From JACRLW01 sp046349595 (GTDB lineage Bacteria > Planctomycetota > UBA1135 > UBA2386), in contig JAXMCA010000002.1 of assembly GCA_046349595.1 (NCBI GenBank), positions 1,612,001 through 1,676,000 of the forward strand: a DNA stretch of 64,000 nucleotides, given 5' to 3'. The notes below the pieces were generated by a model. The model was not told where the DNA came from. It was given only the letters and a program-made list of their open reading frames with translations, and ran no database searches. Numbering within the stretch: the stretch's first letter is position 1; every line of letters begins with the position of its first letter. Shown here piece by piece: positions 19,073 to 27,570 of this stretch. Made by a program: the position numbers and the translations under genes.

Positions 19073-21559
19073 ATGCGCGTCCTCGCGGTGCTCCTGTCGA
19101 TGTCGGTCGCTTCGGCGCAGGTCGGCTTGTTCCCGCCGACGGTGATCGGTGACGAAGTCGTGGCCCGATGGAGCTTCGCGGGTGGAACCGCGGGGTGGAC
19201 GCCCACGCACGACGCGACCCTGTCGGTGGCGGACGCTGCTCTCGAAGTTCGCAGCACGGGTGAAGATCCCTATCTGCACGGACCCGCGCTCGCGGCGGAC
19301 GGGGAGCTGGTCGTGCGGTTGCGCGCCCGCTTCGACATCGCCGGCGACGGGCAGGTGTTCTTCGCCACGCGCGAGCAGCCGTGGGATGCCGAGGAGCGCA
19401 GCGCGCACTTCGCCTTCCCGCGCGGCGTGATGGCCGAGTGCGAGTGCCCGCTCGGCAGCGTGCACGGCCTCACGCGGTTGCGCCTCGATCCCGGGTCGGG
19501 CGTGGGCGTGGTGCGCATCGAGTGGATCGAGCTGCGCGCGCGTCGGCTGCATCCGCTGCGCGTGGAGTCGCTCGTGCACGACGGCGATCACCTGATGCTC
19601 ACCGTCGACAACGCCACCGCCTCGCCGCTCGACGGCCTCGCGCCGGGCACCAACACGCGCAGCTTCCCCTTGCGGCGCGACGAGGTGTTCCAGGAGATCG
19701 AAGCGCGCGTCGTGTGCGGAGCGCTGCCGCCCCTGGAGCAGGTCGTGCAGGTGCTGCACCTCGATGCGCACGAGGAGCTGCACGCGATGGGCCGCGGCGA
19801 CCTGAAGTTGCTGCTGGCGGCCGACGGACGCGGTGCCTTGGTCGAGTGGAAGGGTCGACGCGTGGCGGCGCTCCATCCGCTGGCGATGCGCGCGGGGCAC
19901 GCGCTGCGTTTCGCCGCACCCGCGATCGACGGTGATCGCGTGACACTCGTCGCCGACGACGTGCGCATCGAGCTGGAGGTCGACGGCGATTCCCTCGCCT
20001 ACCGTGCGAGCGCCGCGGACGCGATCGAAGGTCCCGTGGTGCGCACGCTCGCCGCGCAGGATCGCGCGTTGTTCCCCGGGCTCGAGTTCCTGGTCGCCGG
20101 CGAGGAGTCGTCGTCGACGGCGGACATCGAGACCGATGCGCACTGGCGGCAGTCTCCCGATCCGCGCACGGTCACCTTGCCGTGCATGGCGGCGCAGTGC
20201 GGCGTACAGACCCTGTCGCTGAGCTGGGATCCACGCGACACCCGGCCCTGCTTCCTCACGCCGGATCGTCTCGACGGCGAGCCCGGTGTGCGCATGGCGC
20301 TGCGCTCGAGGTCGATCGCGGCGCGTCTGCGGATCGTCGACGGCACGCTCGAGGACGCGCTCGATCAGGTCACGCGCGACCTTCCCGCGCCGCCGACCGT
20401 GGATCTCGACGACGACGCGTGGCGTGCGCTCTGCCTGCGCGCCCTGCAGGGACCGCTGCACGGCGAGGGCGGCTTCGGCCACTGCGCCGAGGCGAACTGG
20501 CCGCGCTGTCCCTACGCCGATCACGCCTCGGCGTGGTTCCGGCTCACCGGCGAGATCCCTGCGGAAGCGCTTCCCGGGCACGCGCTCGACAGTGGTGGTG
20601 CGCACCAGCGCGACGATTCGATCTTCCTGCTGACGGGTCGTGCCAGGGATTGGTTGGCGATGCGCGCAGGCGAGGCGGCTGCGATCCGTGCGCAGCAGCA
20701 GTCGGACGGCTCGTTCCGCTACGCGGGCAAGTACCGCCGCGGACACTTCGAGGACACCGCGAGCGGATGGTGTGCCGCGAAGGCCGTCGTGCTGCTCGAG
20801 CACGCGCGCATCGCGGGGGACCGGTCGTCGCTGGAAGCGGGGCTCCGCGCGCTGGAGTACCTGCAGCGCTTCCGCACTCCGCGCGGTGCGCAGACCTGGG
20901 AGCTGTCGCTGCACACGCCCGACATCCTCGCTGCGGCGGCGGCCGTGACCGCGAACCTGCGCGCATTTCAGTGCACGGGCGACCGCCGCTGGCTGAGCGC
21001 CGCGCACACCTGGGCGCAGCGTGGGCTGCCCTTCGTCTACCTCGGCGACGATGCCGACAGCTTCGGCTCCACGATCGCCGTGTTCGGAGCGACCAACTGG
21101 CGTGCGCCGCTGTGGATCGGACTGCCGGTGCAGTGGTGCGGTCTGGTCTACGCGCAGGCGCTCGCCGAGCTCGCCGCGCACGACGACGATCCGCGCTGGC
21201 GCAGGATCGCCGAGGCCGTCCTCGCGCGCGGCAAGCGGATGCAGGCGAAGGACGGTCCCTTGGTCGGGTGCCTGCCCGACTCCTTCCATCTCGACGGCGG
21301 CGGCGGTGCCGGTCCGTGGATCAACCCCTGCGCGATGCTCTACCTCGACGCCACGCTGCACGGGAGCGCGCACGGGCTCGACGTGCAACGCACGGCGGAC
21401 GGTGCTCCGGTGGTGTCGCCCTTCCCGTTGCGCATCGAGGGAGACGTCGCCGTCGTGCAGGCACGCAAGGGGCTGCGCTACCAGGTCGTGATCGGCGGCG
21501 AGCGCGTCATCGACGTCGATTCCGACGGCGAGGATCGCATCGACTTGCCGAGGCGCTGA
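19073..21559 (+). CDS. Secreted protein with alpha/alpha-toroid-like C-terminal half
   Basis: The protein has 828 residues and starts with a short signal peptide (MRVLAVLLSMSVASAQ). Residues ~20-200 look like a beta-sandwich. Residues ~440-780 contain successive helical hairpins with aromatic and Cys-rich motifs ('AEANWPRCPYADHASAW', 'QQSDGSFRYAGKY', 'TASGWCAAKAVVLLEHA', 'LGATNW'-like). This is the pattern of (alpha/alpha)6 glycosidase or lyase-like toroids. I see no single diagnostic catalytic motif, so the carbohydrate-active role is inference. The gene is transcribed away from the regulatory-domain protein and ends 6 nt before a convergent gene. Confidence 0.65.
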   Translation: MRVLAVLLSMSVASAQVGLFPPTVIGDEVVARWSFAGGTAGWTPTHDATLSVADAALEVRSTGEDPYLHGPALAADGELVVRLRARFDIAGDGQVFFATREQPWDAEERSAHFAFPRGVMAECECPLGSVHGLTRLRLDPGSGVGVVRIEWIELRARRLHPLRVESLVHDGDHLMLTVDNATASPLDGLAPGTNTRSFPLRRDEVFQEIEARVVCGALPPLEQVVQVLHLDAHEELHAMGRGDLKLLLAADGRGALVEWKGRRVAALHPLAMRAGHALRFAAPAIDGDRVTLVADDVRIELEVDGDSLAYRASAADAIEGPVVRTLAAQDRALFPGLEFLVAGEESSSTADIETDAHWRQSPDPRTVTLPCMAAQCGVQTLSLSWDPRDTRPCFLTPDRLDGEPGVRMALRSRSIAARLRIVDGTLEDALDQVTRDLPAPPTVDLDDDAWRALCLRALQGPLHGEGGFGHCAEANWPRCPYADHASAWFRLTGEIPAEALPGHALDSGGAHQRDDSIFLLTGRARDWLAMRAGEAAAIRAQQQSDGSFRYAGKYRRGHFEDTASGWCAAKAVVLLEHARIAGDRSSLEAGLRALEYLQRFRTPRGAQTWELSLHTPDILAAAAAVTANLRAFQCTGDRRWLSAAHTWAQRGLPFVYLGDDADSFGSTIAVFGATNWRAPLWIGLPVQWCGLVYAQALAELAAHDDDPRWRRIAEAVLARGKRMQAKDGPLVGCLPDSFHLDGGGGAGPWINPCAMLYLDATLHGSAHGLDVQRTADGAPVVSPFPLRIEGDVAVVQARKGLRYQVVIGGERVIDVDSDGEDRIDLPRR

Positions 21560-21565
21560 TCTCGC

Positions 21566-22618
21566 TCAGGCGCGGGCGAGGTACGGCTGCGGATCGACCC
21601 CGAGCAGTCCGCACAGCTCGCGGAAGGCCGCGATCCGCTCGGCGTGATCGTCGGTGTTGAAGCGGAGGAACAGCGGTCGCTGGTCCCAGTCGAAGGTGTC
21701 GTCGCTGCGCCCGTGCACGTGCCACAGCATCCCGGCGGCGAGGCAGGCGGTCTGGCCGTCGCGGTGGAGTGCGGCGGCGAACAGGGCGTCGACCACGGCC
21801 GGCGGATGGAAGTCCGCGGCGGCATCGAGGGCCTGCGACAGACCGCTGCCGAGTTCCGCGCTCGAGAGCGCCTGCAACATCGACCGCGTGCGTTCGTCGC
21901 CGCCGACCAAATCCGGGGCGTGGCGCTCCACGGCGAGTCGCAGCTCGGTCGAGCCGAGCGCGTGCAGCTTCACGAGAGCTTCGCGGGCGCGCGGCGTGTC
22001 GAGGGCCGCGAGCGTTTCGACATCACGCCAGTCGGAGATGCCGCGTGCGAGCAGCATCGACTCGATCGCCGTGCGTTGGGCGGGCGACGCGGCGGCGAGC
22101 GAGTCGACGGCGTAGCCGATGCCGTCGTGCCACTTCTCGTAGTCGATCACCATGCTGGCGAGGAACTGCCCGACGAACGGATCACCCGGTTCGCGGGTGC
22201 GACCGTCGATGGCCATGGGCGGCGGCTCGTGTGCAGCGCGGATCTCGTCCATCGTCGGCAGCACCGGCTCCGGATCGCGCGGGTCGAGGACGAAGAAGTG
22301 CTTCTGCAAGTCGCTGAAGCCGCGCGGCTCCACCGCGTTCGGCCATTCGCGGAACAGCAGCTCGCCTTCGCTGCGCAGTTCCCGGGTCGAGATCCGCTTG
22401 CCGAGCACCACCTTGGCGCCGATGGGTGGGGCCGGGAAACCGGCGCCGGCCTGTTCGATGGTGTTGCCGGCGGCGAGTTCGGCCTCCAGCAGGTCGAGGA
22501 GCGCCGCGGGGAATGAGCGCAGCTCGGCGGCGATCGCGGAGGGGAAGGTGGAGAGGTCCATCGAGGAGGAGATCCGGAGATCGCGAGCATCGTTACCGGG
22601 ATCGACCGGCGCCGACAC
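21566..22618 (-). CDS. Cytoplasmic protein of unknown function
   Basis: The 350-residue protein has no signal peptide or membrane helix. I chose the start at 22618 because GAGGTG lies 5 nt upstream of it. The first third resembles a small domain seen in several uncharacterised bacterial proteins, with 'DLLEAELAAGNTIEQAGAGFPAPPIGAKVVL' style sequence followed by 'KHFFVLDPRDPEP'. The remainder is a run of helical pairs resembling HEAT-like repeats ('LAALDTPRAREALVKLHALGS'). No catalytic motif is visible. It diverges from the TelA-like gene with 63 nt between start codons. Confidence 0.6.
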   Translation of the reverse strand: MSAPVDPGNDARDLRISSSMDLSTFPSAIAAELRSFPAALLDLLEAELAAGNTIEQAGAGFPAPPIGAKVVLGKRISTRELRSEGELLFREWPNAVEPRGFSDLQKHFFVLDPRDPEPVLPTMDEIRAAHEPPPMAIDGRTREPGDPFVGQFLASMVIDYEKWHDGIGYAVDSLAAASPAQRTAIESMLLARGISDWRDVETLAALDTPRAREALVKLHALGSTELRLAVERHAPDLVGGDERTRSMLQALSSAELGSGLSQALDAAADFHPPAVVDALFAAALHRDGQTACLAAGMLWHVHGRSDDTFDWDQRPLFLRFNTDDHAERIAAFRELCGLLGVDPQPYLARA

Positions 22619-22681
22619 GTCGTCACCTCGAGGAGGTCCCGTCCTGGAGGCCGCCCGCGACCGGCGCTAGCCTGCCCCGCG

Positions 22682-23872
22682 ATGACGTCCTCGAACGATC
22701 CCGTGGTTCCCGCTCCGCGCACCGGCATGCAGCGCTACCTCGACAAGGCGCTCGCCGTGCTCCAGAAGTACGGCATCGTGCCGGCCGACAATGCGCCGAG
22801 CGAGCTGACCAAGCTCCTCGACGACGTGAAGCAGATCGACGAGCCCAAGGTCCTCTCGATCGCGCGCACCGTGAAGTACATGGGCACCTTCAACCAGATG
22901 GTGCGCGACAACGTCGAGGACATCCGCATCGGCGACCGCTATCTCGACATCTCCCGGCTCTTCGACAGCGTGCGCGACGACAGCAAGAAGCTGATCGCCC
23001 AGCTCGACGACGGCCGCATCAGCTTCGGCGAGCAGCTCTCGAACCTGTGGATGAAGCTGCGCCGCGGCACGCCGAGCGACCGCTTCGCGAAGATCGCCGA
23101 GCTCTACAAGCAGGTCGCTGCGGACACGCGCGTCCAGCTCGAGAAGGAAGAGGCGATCATGGGTGGCTACATCGACTTCCGCTTCGCGCTGAAGGAGGCC
23201 GAGGTCACCGCTCGCGAGCTGCTGCAGACGCAGGAGGGCAACCTCGCCAAGGCGAAGGCCGTACTCGCCGAGGCGCAGAAGAAGGTCGACGGCATGACCG
23301 ACGCCGCCGCGCCGGACCGCTCCCGTGCGCAGCTCGCGCGAGACACCGCGAACCAGGCCTTCCTCGATCAGGATCGCGTCTACCAGCTCCTCAAGGACGT
23401 CGCCGAGAATCTGGCGGTCGGCTACGACGTGGGCGAGACGCTGATCGCGAAGCTCAAGCAGACCCACGACGTGAAGGACCAGGTGTACCGACGCTCGGTG
23501 ACCTTCTTCACGACCAACGAACACGTCTTCACCATCCTGGGCGCGGTCTACACCAGCCAGCACGGTCTGCACGAGGCGACGCAGGCGCACGAGGCGATGA
23601 AGGCCGGCGTGAACAAGGGGATCGAGGACGTCGCCGATCTCGGTCGCGAGCTGGAGCGCGCAGCACTGAAGGCGGGCTACGGCTCGACGATCCGCGTGGA
23701 GTCGGTCGAGAAGCTCGTGCGGGCGATCACCGACTACCAGGTCGAGTCGATGGAGACGATCGCGAAGCTGCGCAAGGAGAGCGAGGAGAACGCGCGCGCG
23801 ATCCGCAAGGTCGTCGAGGACGGCAAGCAGCGCGTGCAGGACACCATCGCGAAGTTCGCGCGCGGAGACTGA
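22682..23872 (+). CDS. TelA-like helical cytoplasmic protein
   Basis: The 396 residues are almost entirely helical and charged, without a signal peptide. The arrangement resembles the TelA/KlaA toxic-anion-resistance family: an N-terminal helical pair, 'DRFAKIAELYKQVAADTRVQLEKEEAIMGGYI', a central long coiled region, and a C-terminal segment 'VESVEKLVRAITDYQVESMETIAKLRKESEENAR', corresponding to the family's 'vetLe...ti.EeG+k+R' ending. The similarity is distant, so I hold the family name at moderate confidence. TelA proteins are linked to envelope stress and tellurite resistance, often beside TerD-like genes, but none are present here. It is convergent with the HEAT-repeat gene, 7 nt apart. 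Confidence 0.55.
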   Translation: MTSSNDPVVPAPRTGMQRYLDKALAVLQKYGIVPADNAPSELTKLLDDVKQIDEPKVLSIARTVKYMGTFNQMVRDNVEDIRIGDRYLDISRLFDSVRDDSKKLIAQLDDGRISFGEQLSNLWMKLRRGTPSDRFAKIAELYKQVAADTRVQLEKEEAIMGGYIDFRFALKEAEVTARELLQTQEGNLAKAKAVLAEAQKKVDGMTDAAAPDRSRAQLARDTANQAFLDQDRVYQLLKDVAENLAVGYDVGETLIAKLKQTHDVKDQVYRRSVTFFTTNEHVFTILGAVYTSQHGLHEATQAHEAMKAGVNKGIEDVADLGRELERAALKAGYGSTIRVESVEKLVRAITDYQVESMETIAKLRKESEENARAIRKVVEDGKQRVQDTIAKFARGD

Positions 23873-23879
23873 TCCGGTC

Positions 23880-24686
23880 TCAGTGCTTGTCGAGTGACGC
23901 GCGGGCCTGTCGGCGAACCTTCTCGCTCGCGTCGCCCTCCGCCGCGAACTGGAGTGCCGCAACTACCGAAGGATCGCTCCGATACTCGGCGAGGGTCTCC
24001 GCGGCCTCCTCGCGGGCGTTCTCCGACGAGTCCTGCGCGAGGGCGCGGAGCAGGCCGGGGACGATGCGTGGACTGTGCGAACGTCCGTCGGCCTGACGCC
24101 AGACATCGGCACGGATGCTCTCGTCGGTCGAGCCGAGTCCGATGCGGACCATCTCGTCGACGATGGCGTCGGTCCACAGGTTCTCCCCGGCGTGACGGAG
24201 CGCTGTCCAGGACTCGAGCTTCTGGGTCTCGGTGGCGGCCGGGTCGAGAATGAGTCTCCGCGCGGATTCGACGCGCGATGCGAGTTCGACCATGCGCCGG
24301 GCCTCGGCTTCGCGACGCGCGGCCGCCTCCTGCTCCGGCGTGAGCGGGTCGGCCGATGTCTGCGGGACGATGACGTGGGACTCGAGCCTCCGCACCGTCT
24401 CCTCGAGTGTGGCGATGCGCACCGCGAGTGCCTCGACCGCGCCAGGTTCGAGGGCGTTCTGTCGCCGGGACTCGCCGACCGCCTCCGCGGTGCGCGGCTC
24501 GGGTCGCGACTCCAGGGCGAGGACTCTTGCGGTCAGTCCGCTCAGGTCCGTCGTGGGCGCATGTGCCTGGAGAGGGGCGCCATCCGCTCCTCGTGAGCTT
24601 CTCACGAAGGCAACCAGGGCGAGGGCGAGTGCCACGAGGGAGGTGAGGCTGACGAGCGGGGATGCGGTTCGACGTTCGATCGGCAT
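23880..24686 (-). CDS. Single-pass membrane protein with coiled coil and HEAT repeats
   Basis: I place the start at 24686, giving 268 residues beginning MPIERRTASP. A transmembrane helix follows at about residues 10-28, then a linker with a coiled coil (~55-100, 'VRIATLEETVRRLESHV') and a helical C-terminal half containing at least three HEAT-like units ('GLLRALAQDSSENAREEAAETLAEYRSDP'). HEAT repeats usually bind proteins, and the membrane anchor suggests an envelope scaffold. The longer upstream frame overlaps the next gene and has no signal features. No partner gene is obvious. Confidence 0.65.
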   Translation of the reverse strand: MPIERRTASPLVSLTSLVALALALVAFVRSSRGADGAPLQAHAPTTDLSGLTARVLALESRPEPRTAEAVGESRRQNALEPGAVEALAVRIATLEETVRRLESHVIVPQTSADPLTPEQEAAARREAEARRMVELASRVESARRLILDPAATETQKLESWTALRHAGENLWTDAIVDEMVRIGLGSTDESIRADVWRQADGRSHSPRIVPGLLRALAQDSSENAREEAAETLAEYRSDPSVVAALQFAAEGDASEKVRRQARASLDKH

Positions 24687-24769
24687 GTCGGCAGTTCGTG
24701 TCGCAGGGCGGAGATTGCGGATCCGGGGTTGCTCTCGCATCCCACGACGCGCGGAGACATCCTGGCATC

Positions 24770-25726
24770 GTGTCGCGCCGAGCCCAGTCTGCATTCGCTC
24801 TCCTCGCGTTGATCGCAGCCTGCTCCGCGCCGGCACCGATGCAGGCGAAGGCGGATTCGGGCCTGCGACTGGTCGTCCTCGGCCGAGCGCAGGACGGCGG
24901 CCTGCCGCACCTCGGCTGCGAGCGCGCGGAGTGTTGTGCCGCGGCGCGCAGGAGCGGACGTGTCGAGACACCGGCGTGTCTCGGCATCTGCGGCGGGGAC
25001 GGCGGAGCGCTCATCCTGGTCGAGGCGACCCCGGCGATCGAGACGCAGATCGCCGAACTCCAGCGACGGACCTCGATCGAAGGGCGTGGCCGGAAGCCCG
25101 TGGACGCGATCCTGCTGACCCACGCGCACATCGGCCACTACCTCGGCCTCGCGCAGCTCGGACGCGAGGTCGCGGCGACCCAGGCGATGCCGCTGTTCGT
25201 GTCGCAGCGCATGGCGACCTTCCTTCGCGACAACGGACCTTGGAGCCAGCTCGTGGCGCTCGGCCAGATCGAGCTGCGGGACTTCGCGCCGCCGTCGCGC
25301 TTCCGACTCACCCAGGGCATCGACGTGGAGGCGATCCCGGTTCCGCACCGTGACGAGTTCAGCGACACGCTGGCCTTCCGGATCCACGGCCCTCATCGCA
25401 CGGTGTTGTTCTGTCCCGACATCGACGCCTGGGAGCGCAATCCGGGCCTGCTCGAGCGCCTGCTCGACGGCGTCGATGTCGCCTATCTCGACGGCACGTT
25501 CTACGACGGCCGTGAACTCCCCGAACGCGCGCGCAGCGAGATCCCGCACCCGCCGATGGTCGACACCATGGATCGCCTGCAGGCCTTCGTGAAGGCGCAT
25601 CCCGGGAGCGTGCGCTTCATCCACCTCAACCACACCAATCCGGCGTGGAACGACGACGTGATCGCGGCGTCGATCGAGGCGCGTGGCTTCCGCATCGCGC
25701 AGGTCGGCGAGAGCGTCGAACTCTGA
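24770..25726 (+). CDS. PqqB-like metallo-beta-lactamase-fold lipoprotein
   Basis: From the GTG at 24770 the protein is 318 residues and opens with a lipoprotein signal ('FALLALIAACSAPAP'). An ATG at 24662 is also in frame but would overlap the divergent neighbour's start. The body matches the PqqB-like branch of the metallo-beta-lactamase fold: 'LGRAQDGGLPHLGC', 'CLGICGGDGGALILVEATP', and the metal loop HAHIGH, where the usual HxHxDH Asp is Gly as in this branch. Later His and Asp residues ('PVPHRDEF', 'CPDID', 'HLNHTNP') complete the site. No PQQ synthesis genes are nearby, so a periplasmic hydrolase of unknown substrate is likelier than PQQ biosynthesis. Confidence 0.75.
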   Translation: MSRRAQSAFALLALIAACSAPAPMQAKADSGLRLVVLGRAQDGGLPHLGCERAECCAAARRSGRVETPACLGICGGDGGALILVEATPAIETQIAELQRRTSIEGRGRKPVDAILLTHAHIGHYLGLAQLGREVAATQAMPLFVSQRMATFLRDNGPWSQLVALGQIELRDFAPPSRFRLTQGIDVEAIPVPHRDEFSDTLAFRIHGPHRTVLFCPDIDAWERNPGLLERLLDGVDVAYLDGTFYDGRELPERARSEIPHPPMVDTMDRLQAFVKAHPGSVRFIHLNHTNPAWNDDVIAASIEARGFRIAQVGESVEL

Positions 25727-26098
25727 TCAGCGCTCGAGCAGCTCGAGCCAGTGACCGTCGGGGTCGCGCGCGAAGAGCTGTGTCGCGCCGTCGGGTCGCA
25801 GCACCGGGCCGTGCAGTTCGGTCCCCGCGGCATGCAGGCGTGCGTGCCATGCGGAGAGGCCGCGCACCTCGACGGTCCAGTGACGCTCGCGCGGCGGCAG
25901 TTCGGGTCTGCTGTTCTTGCCGATGAGATGCAGCTCCTGCGCAGCACCGATCCGCAGCCACGCACCGGGGAAGCCCAGGTCCGGACGGTGGATCGGCTGA
26001 AGGCCGAGCAGGTCGCGGTAGAAGCGCAGGCTGCGTTCGACGTCGTCGACGTGCAGGCCGACGTGGTCGATGCCGAGGATCGCGGGCTCAGCGTCCAT
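25727..26098 (-). CDS. VOC (glyoxalase/dioxygenase) superfamily protein
   Basis: The 123 residues form one complete vicinal-oxygen-chelate unit with two beta-alpha-beta-beta-beta halves: 'IDHVGLHVDDVERSLRFYRDLLGL' and the ending 'QLFARDPDGHWLELLE'. Likely metal ligands are the first-strand His and the C-terminal Glu. Family members include glyoxalases, dioxygenases and thiol transferases; substrate is unknown. Its start overlaps the end of the S33 peptidase gene by 11 nt, so it is the last gene of that run. Its stop codon directly abuts the stop of the convergent PqqB-like gene (TGATCA at 25724-25729). Confidence 0.85.
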   Translation of the reverse strand: MDAEPAILGIDHVGLHVDDVERSLRFYRDLLGLQPIHRPDLGFPGAWLRIGAAQELHLIGKNSRPELPPRERHWTVEVRGLSAWHARLHAAGTELHGPVLRPDGATQLFARDPDGHWLELLER

Positions 26099-27536
26099 GG
26101 GTGTCGGGGAGCACGATGGGGTCCATGCGGATCTCGTCGATGCCGCTCTGGTCGAGGTCCTCCACGCTCGCGCGGTCGAGGAACTCGCGCATCAGGCGCT
26201 CCATGCGTGGCCCCTGTCCCACGCCGTGGCAGCCGTCGACGACGACGTGCAGGCTGTTCTTCAGGTGCGACGCGGCCTCTGCTCCCCAGCGGGGCGGTGT
26301 CACCGGGTCGTGCGTACCCGACAGCAGCAGCGTGGGCACGTCGACCGCGACCGGCTGCGCGTAGTCGTCGGGCAGTTCACCCTTGGGCCAGACCTTCGCG
26401 ACGGCGAGCTGTGCACGCACACGGCTCTCGCCGAGGAAGGTGTCCTTGCACTCGCGCACGATCTCGTCCTCGGTGATCCGAGAGAGATCCTCGCTCGCGG
26501 TCACGCACATCAGCATGCCGAGCGCCAGCGAGGCGTTGAGATTCCGATTGCTCGCGATGGCGAGCTCCGCGAAGGGGCCGAAGTCGCCCTGCGCGGCGCG
26601 ATGCAGGAGCAGCGGTGCTCGACGGTTGCTCTCTGCCGAGTACATCAGGATGCGGAACGCGCCGGTGAAGCTGTCGCGATCGAGAGGGACGCTGAGCTGC
26701 TTGCCGTGCCAGTCGATCGCGACGTCGACCGGGTGTTCGGCGAGCTTGGCGAGGATCGTCGCCATGTCGGCGTGCAGGTCGGGATAGGCCGCATGTCGGG
26801 CCGGGTCCGCGGCGCACTCCTCCGCGAGCCGATCGAGGCCGTCCTGCGCAGAGCGAGCGTGGTGCAGGGGATTCTCGAAAGCGATCGGAGCGACGCCGTC
26901 GAGGATCGCGCAGCGCACGTGCTCGTGGTGCTGGCGCATGTAGACCAGCGCGGCGCGTGTGCCGTAGCTGCCGCCGTACAGGTCGATCTTCTCGTAACCC
27001 AGGGCGGCGCGGACGGCGTCGAGGTCGTCCATCGCGATCGGCGTGGTGTAGAAGCGCAGGTCGGCGTGCTTCTCGAGTTGGACGCGAGCCTTGGCGAAGT
27101 TCTCGGGGACGAAGATCGGCTTCAGGTAACCGGCGGGATCGTCGTCGTTTCCGGGTGTCTCGACCCGAAGCGGATTGGAGAGACCGGTGCCGCGTTGATC
27201 GACGAGCACCAAGTCACGGTCGTCGCGCACCCATTCGTCGAGCATCCATTCCGCCATCGTCGCCGCGCCCTGACCGGGTCCGCCGGCGAGGAAGAACACG
27301 GGATCGGGCTTCGGATGTCCGTTGCGCGCCGGAAGCACCATGACGTGCAGACGGATCCGACGACCCTCGGGATGCGCCGGGTCCTCGGCGACCTCGAGCC
27401 AGCCCTCGCGCATCACCGTGTCGCTGCGGCGCGCCTTGACTTCGGTGAACGCGATGCCGGGAGCTGCGAGGTGATCCTGCGCCGACAGGAACACCGACGG
27501 AAGGAGCAGAGTGGCGAGCGTCGCGAGGCGGGGCAT
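26088..27536 (-). CDS. Secreted alpha/beta hydrolase, tripeptidyl-aminopeptidase-like (S33)
   Basis: The 482-residue protein starts with a signal peptide (cleavage near LSAQ). Key features are the oxyanion strand 'VFFLAGGPGQGA', 'DLVLVDQRGTGLSNPL' and the nucleophile elbow GGSYGT, with the family's C-terminal 'LLLSGTHDPVTPPRWG' (Asp) and 'VVVDGCHGVG' (His). This matches the proline-iminopeptidase/tripeptidyl-peptidase type of S33 enzymes, which clip N-terminal residues from peptides. It lies 32 nt downstream of the CotH gene, with a hairpin between them, and overlaps the VOC gene. Confidence 0.85.
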   Translation of the reverse strand: MPRLATLATLLLPSVFLSAQDHLAAPGIAFTEVKARRSDTVMREGWLEVAEDPAHPEGRRIRLHVMVLPARNGHPKPDPVFFLAGGPGQGAATMAEWMLDEWVRDDRDLVLVDQRGTGLSNPLRVETPGNDDDPAGYLKPIFVPENFAKARVQLEKHADLRFYTTPIAMDDLDAVRAALGYEKIDLYGGSYGTRAALVYMRQHHEHVRCAILDGVAPIAFENPLHHARSAQDGLDRLAEECAADPARHAAYPDLHADMATILAKLAEHPVDVAIDWHGKQLSVPLDRDSFTGAFRILMYSAESNRRAPLLLHRAAQGDFGPFAELAIASNRNLNASLALGMLMCVTASEDLSRITEDEIVRECKDTFLGESRVRAQLAVAKVWPKGELPDDYAQPVAVDVPTLLLSGTHDPVTPPRWGAEAASHLKNSLHVVVDGCHGVGQGPRMERLMREFLDRASVEDLDQSGIDEIRMDPIVLPDTHGR

Positions 27537-27553
27537 CCGCGCAGTATGCCGGC

Positions 27554-27570
27554 GACCCGCGCCGCGGGTC
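27554..27570 (-). terminator. Hairpin between CotH and S33 genes
   Basis: GACCCGCG and CGCGGGTC are perfectly complementary and nearly adjacent, and the right arm enters the CotH stop codon. A stem of 6 bp with a 5-nt loop is the realistic form. It may attenuate read-through into the peptidase gene. Confidence 0.35.

Noticed and set aside
19040..21388. Upstream extension of the minus-strand regulatory-domain gene, doubling its size
   Set aside because: The extension is antisense to the 828-residue secreted protein and lacks a signal peptide or known domains; the signal-anchor start at 19039 explains the gene.
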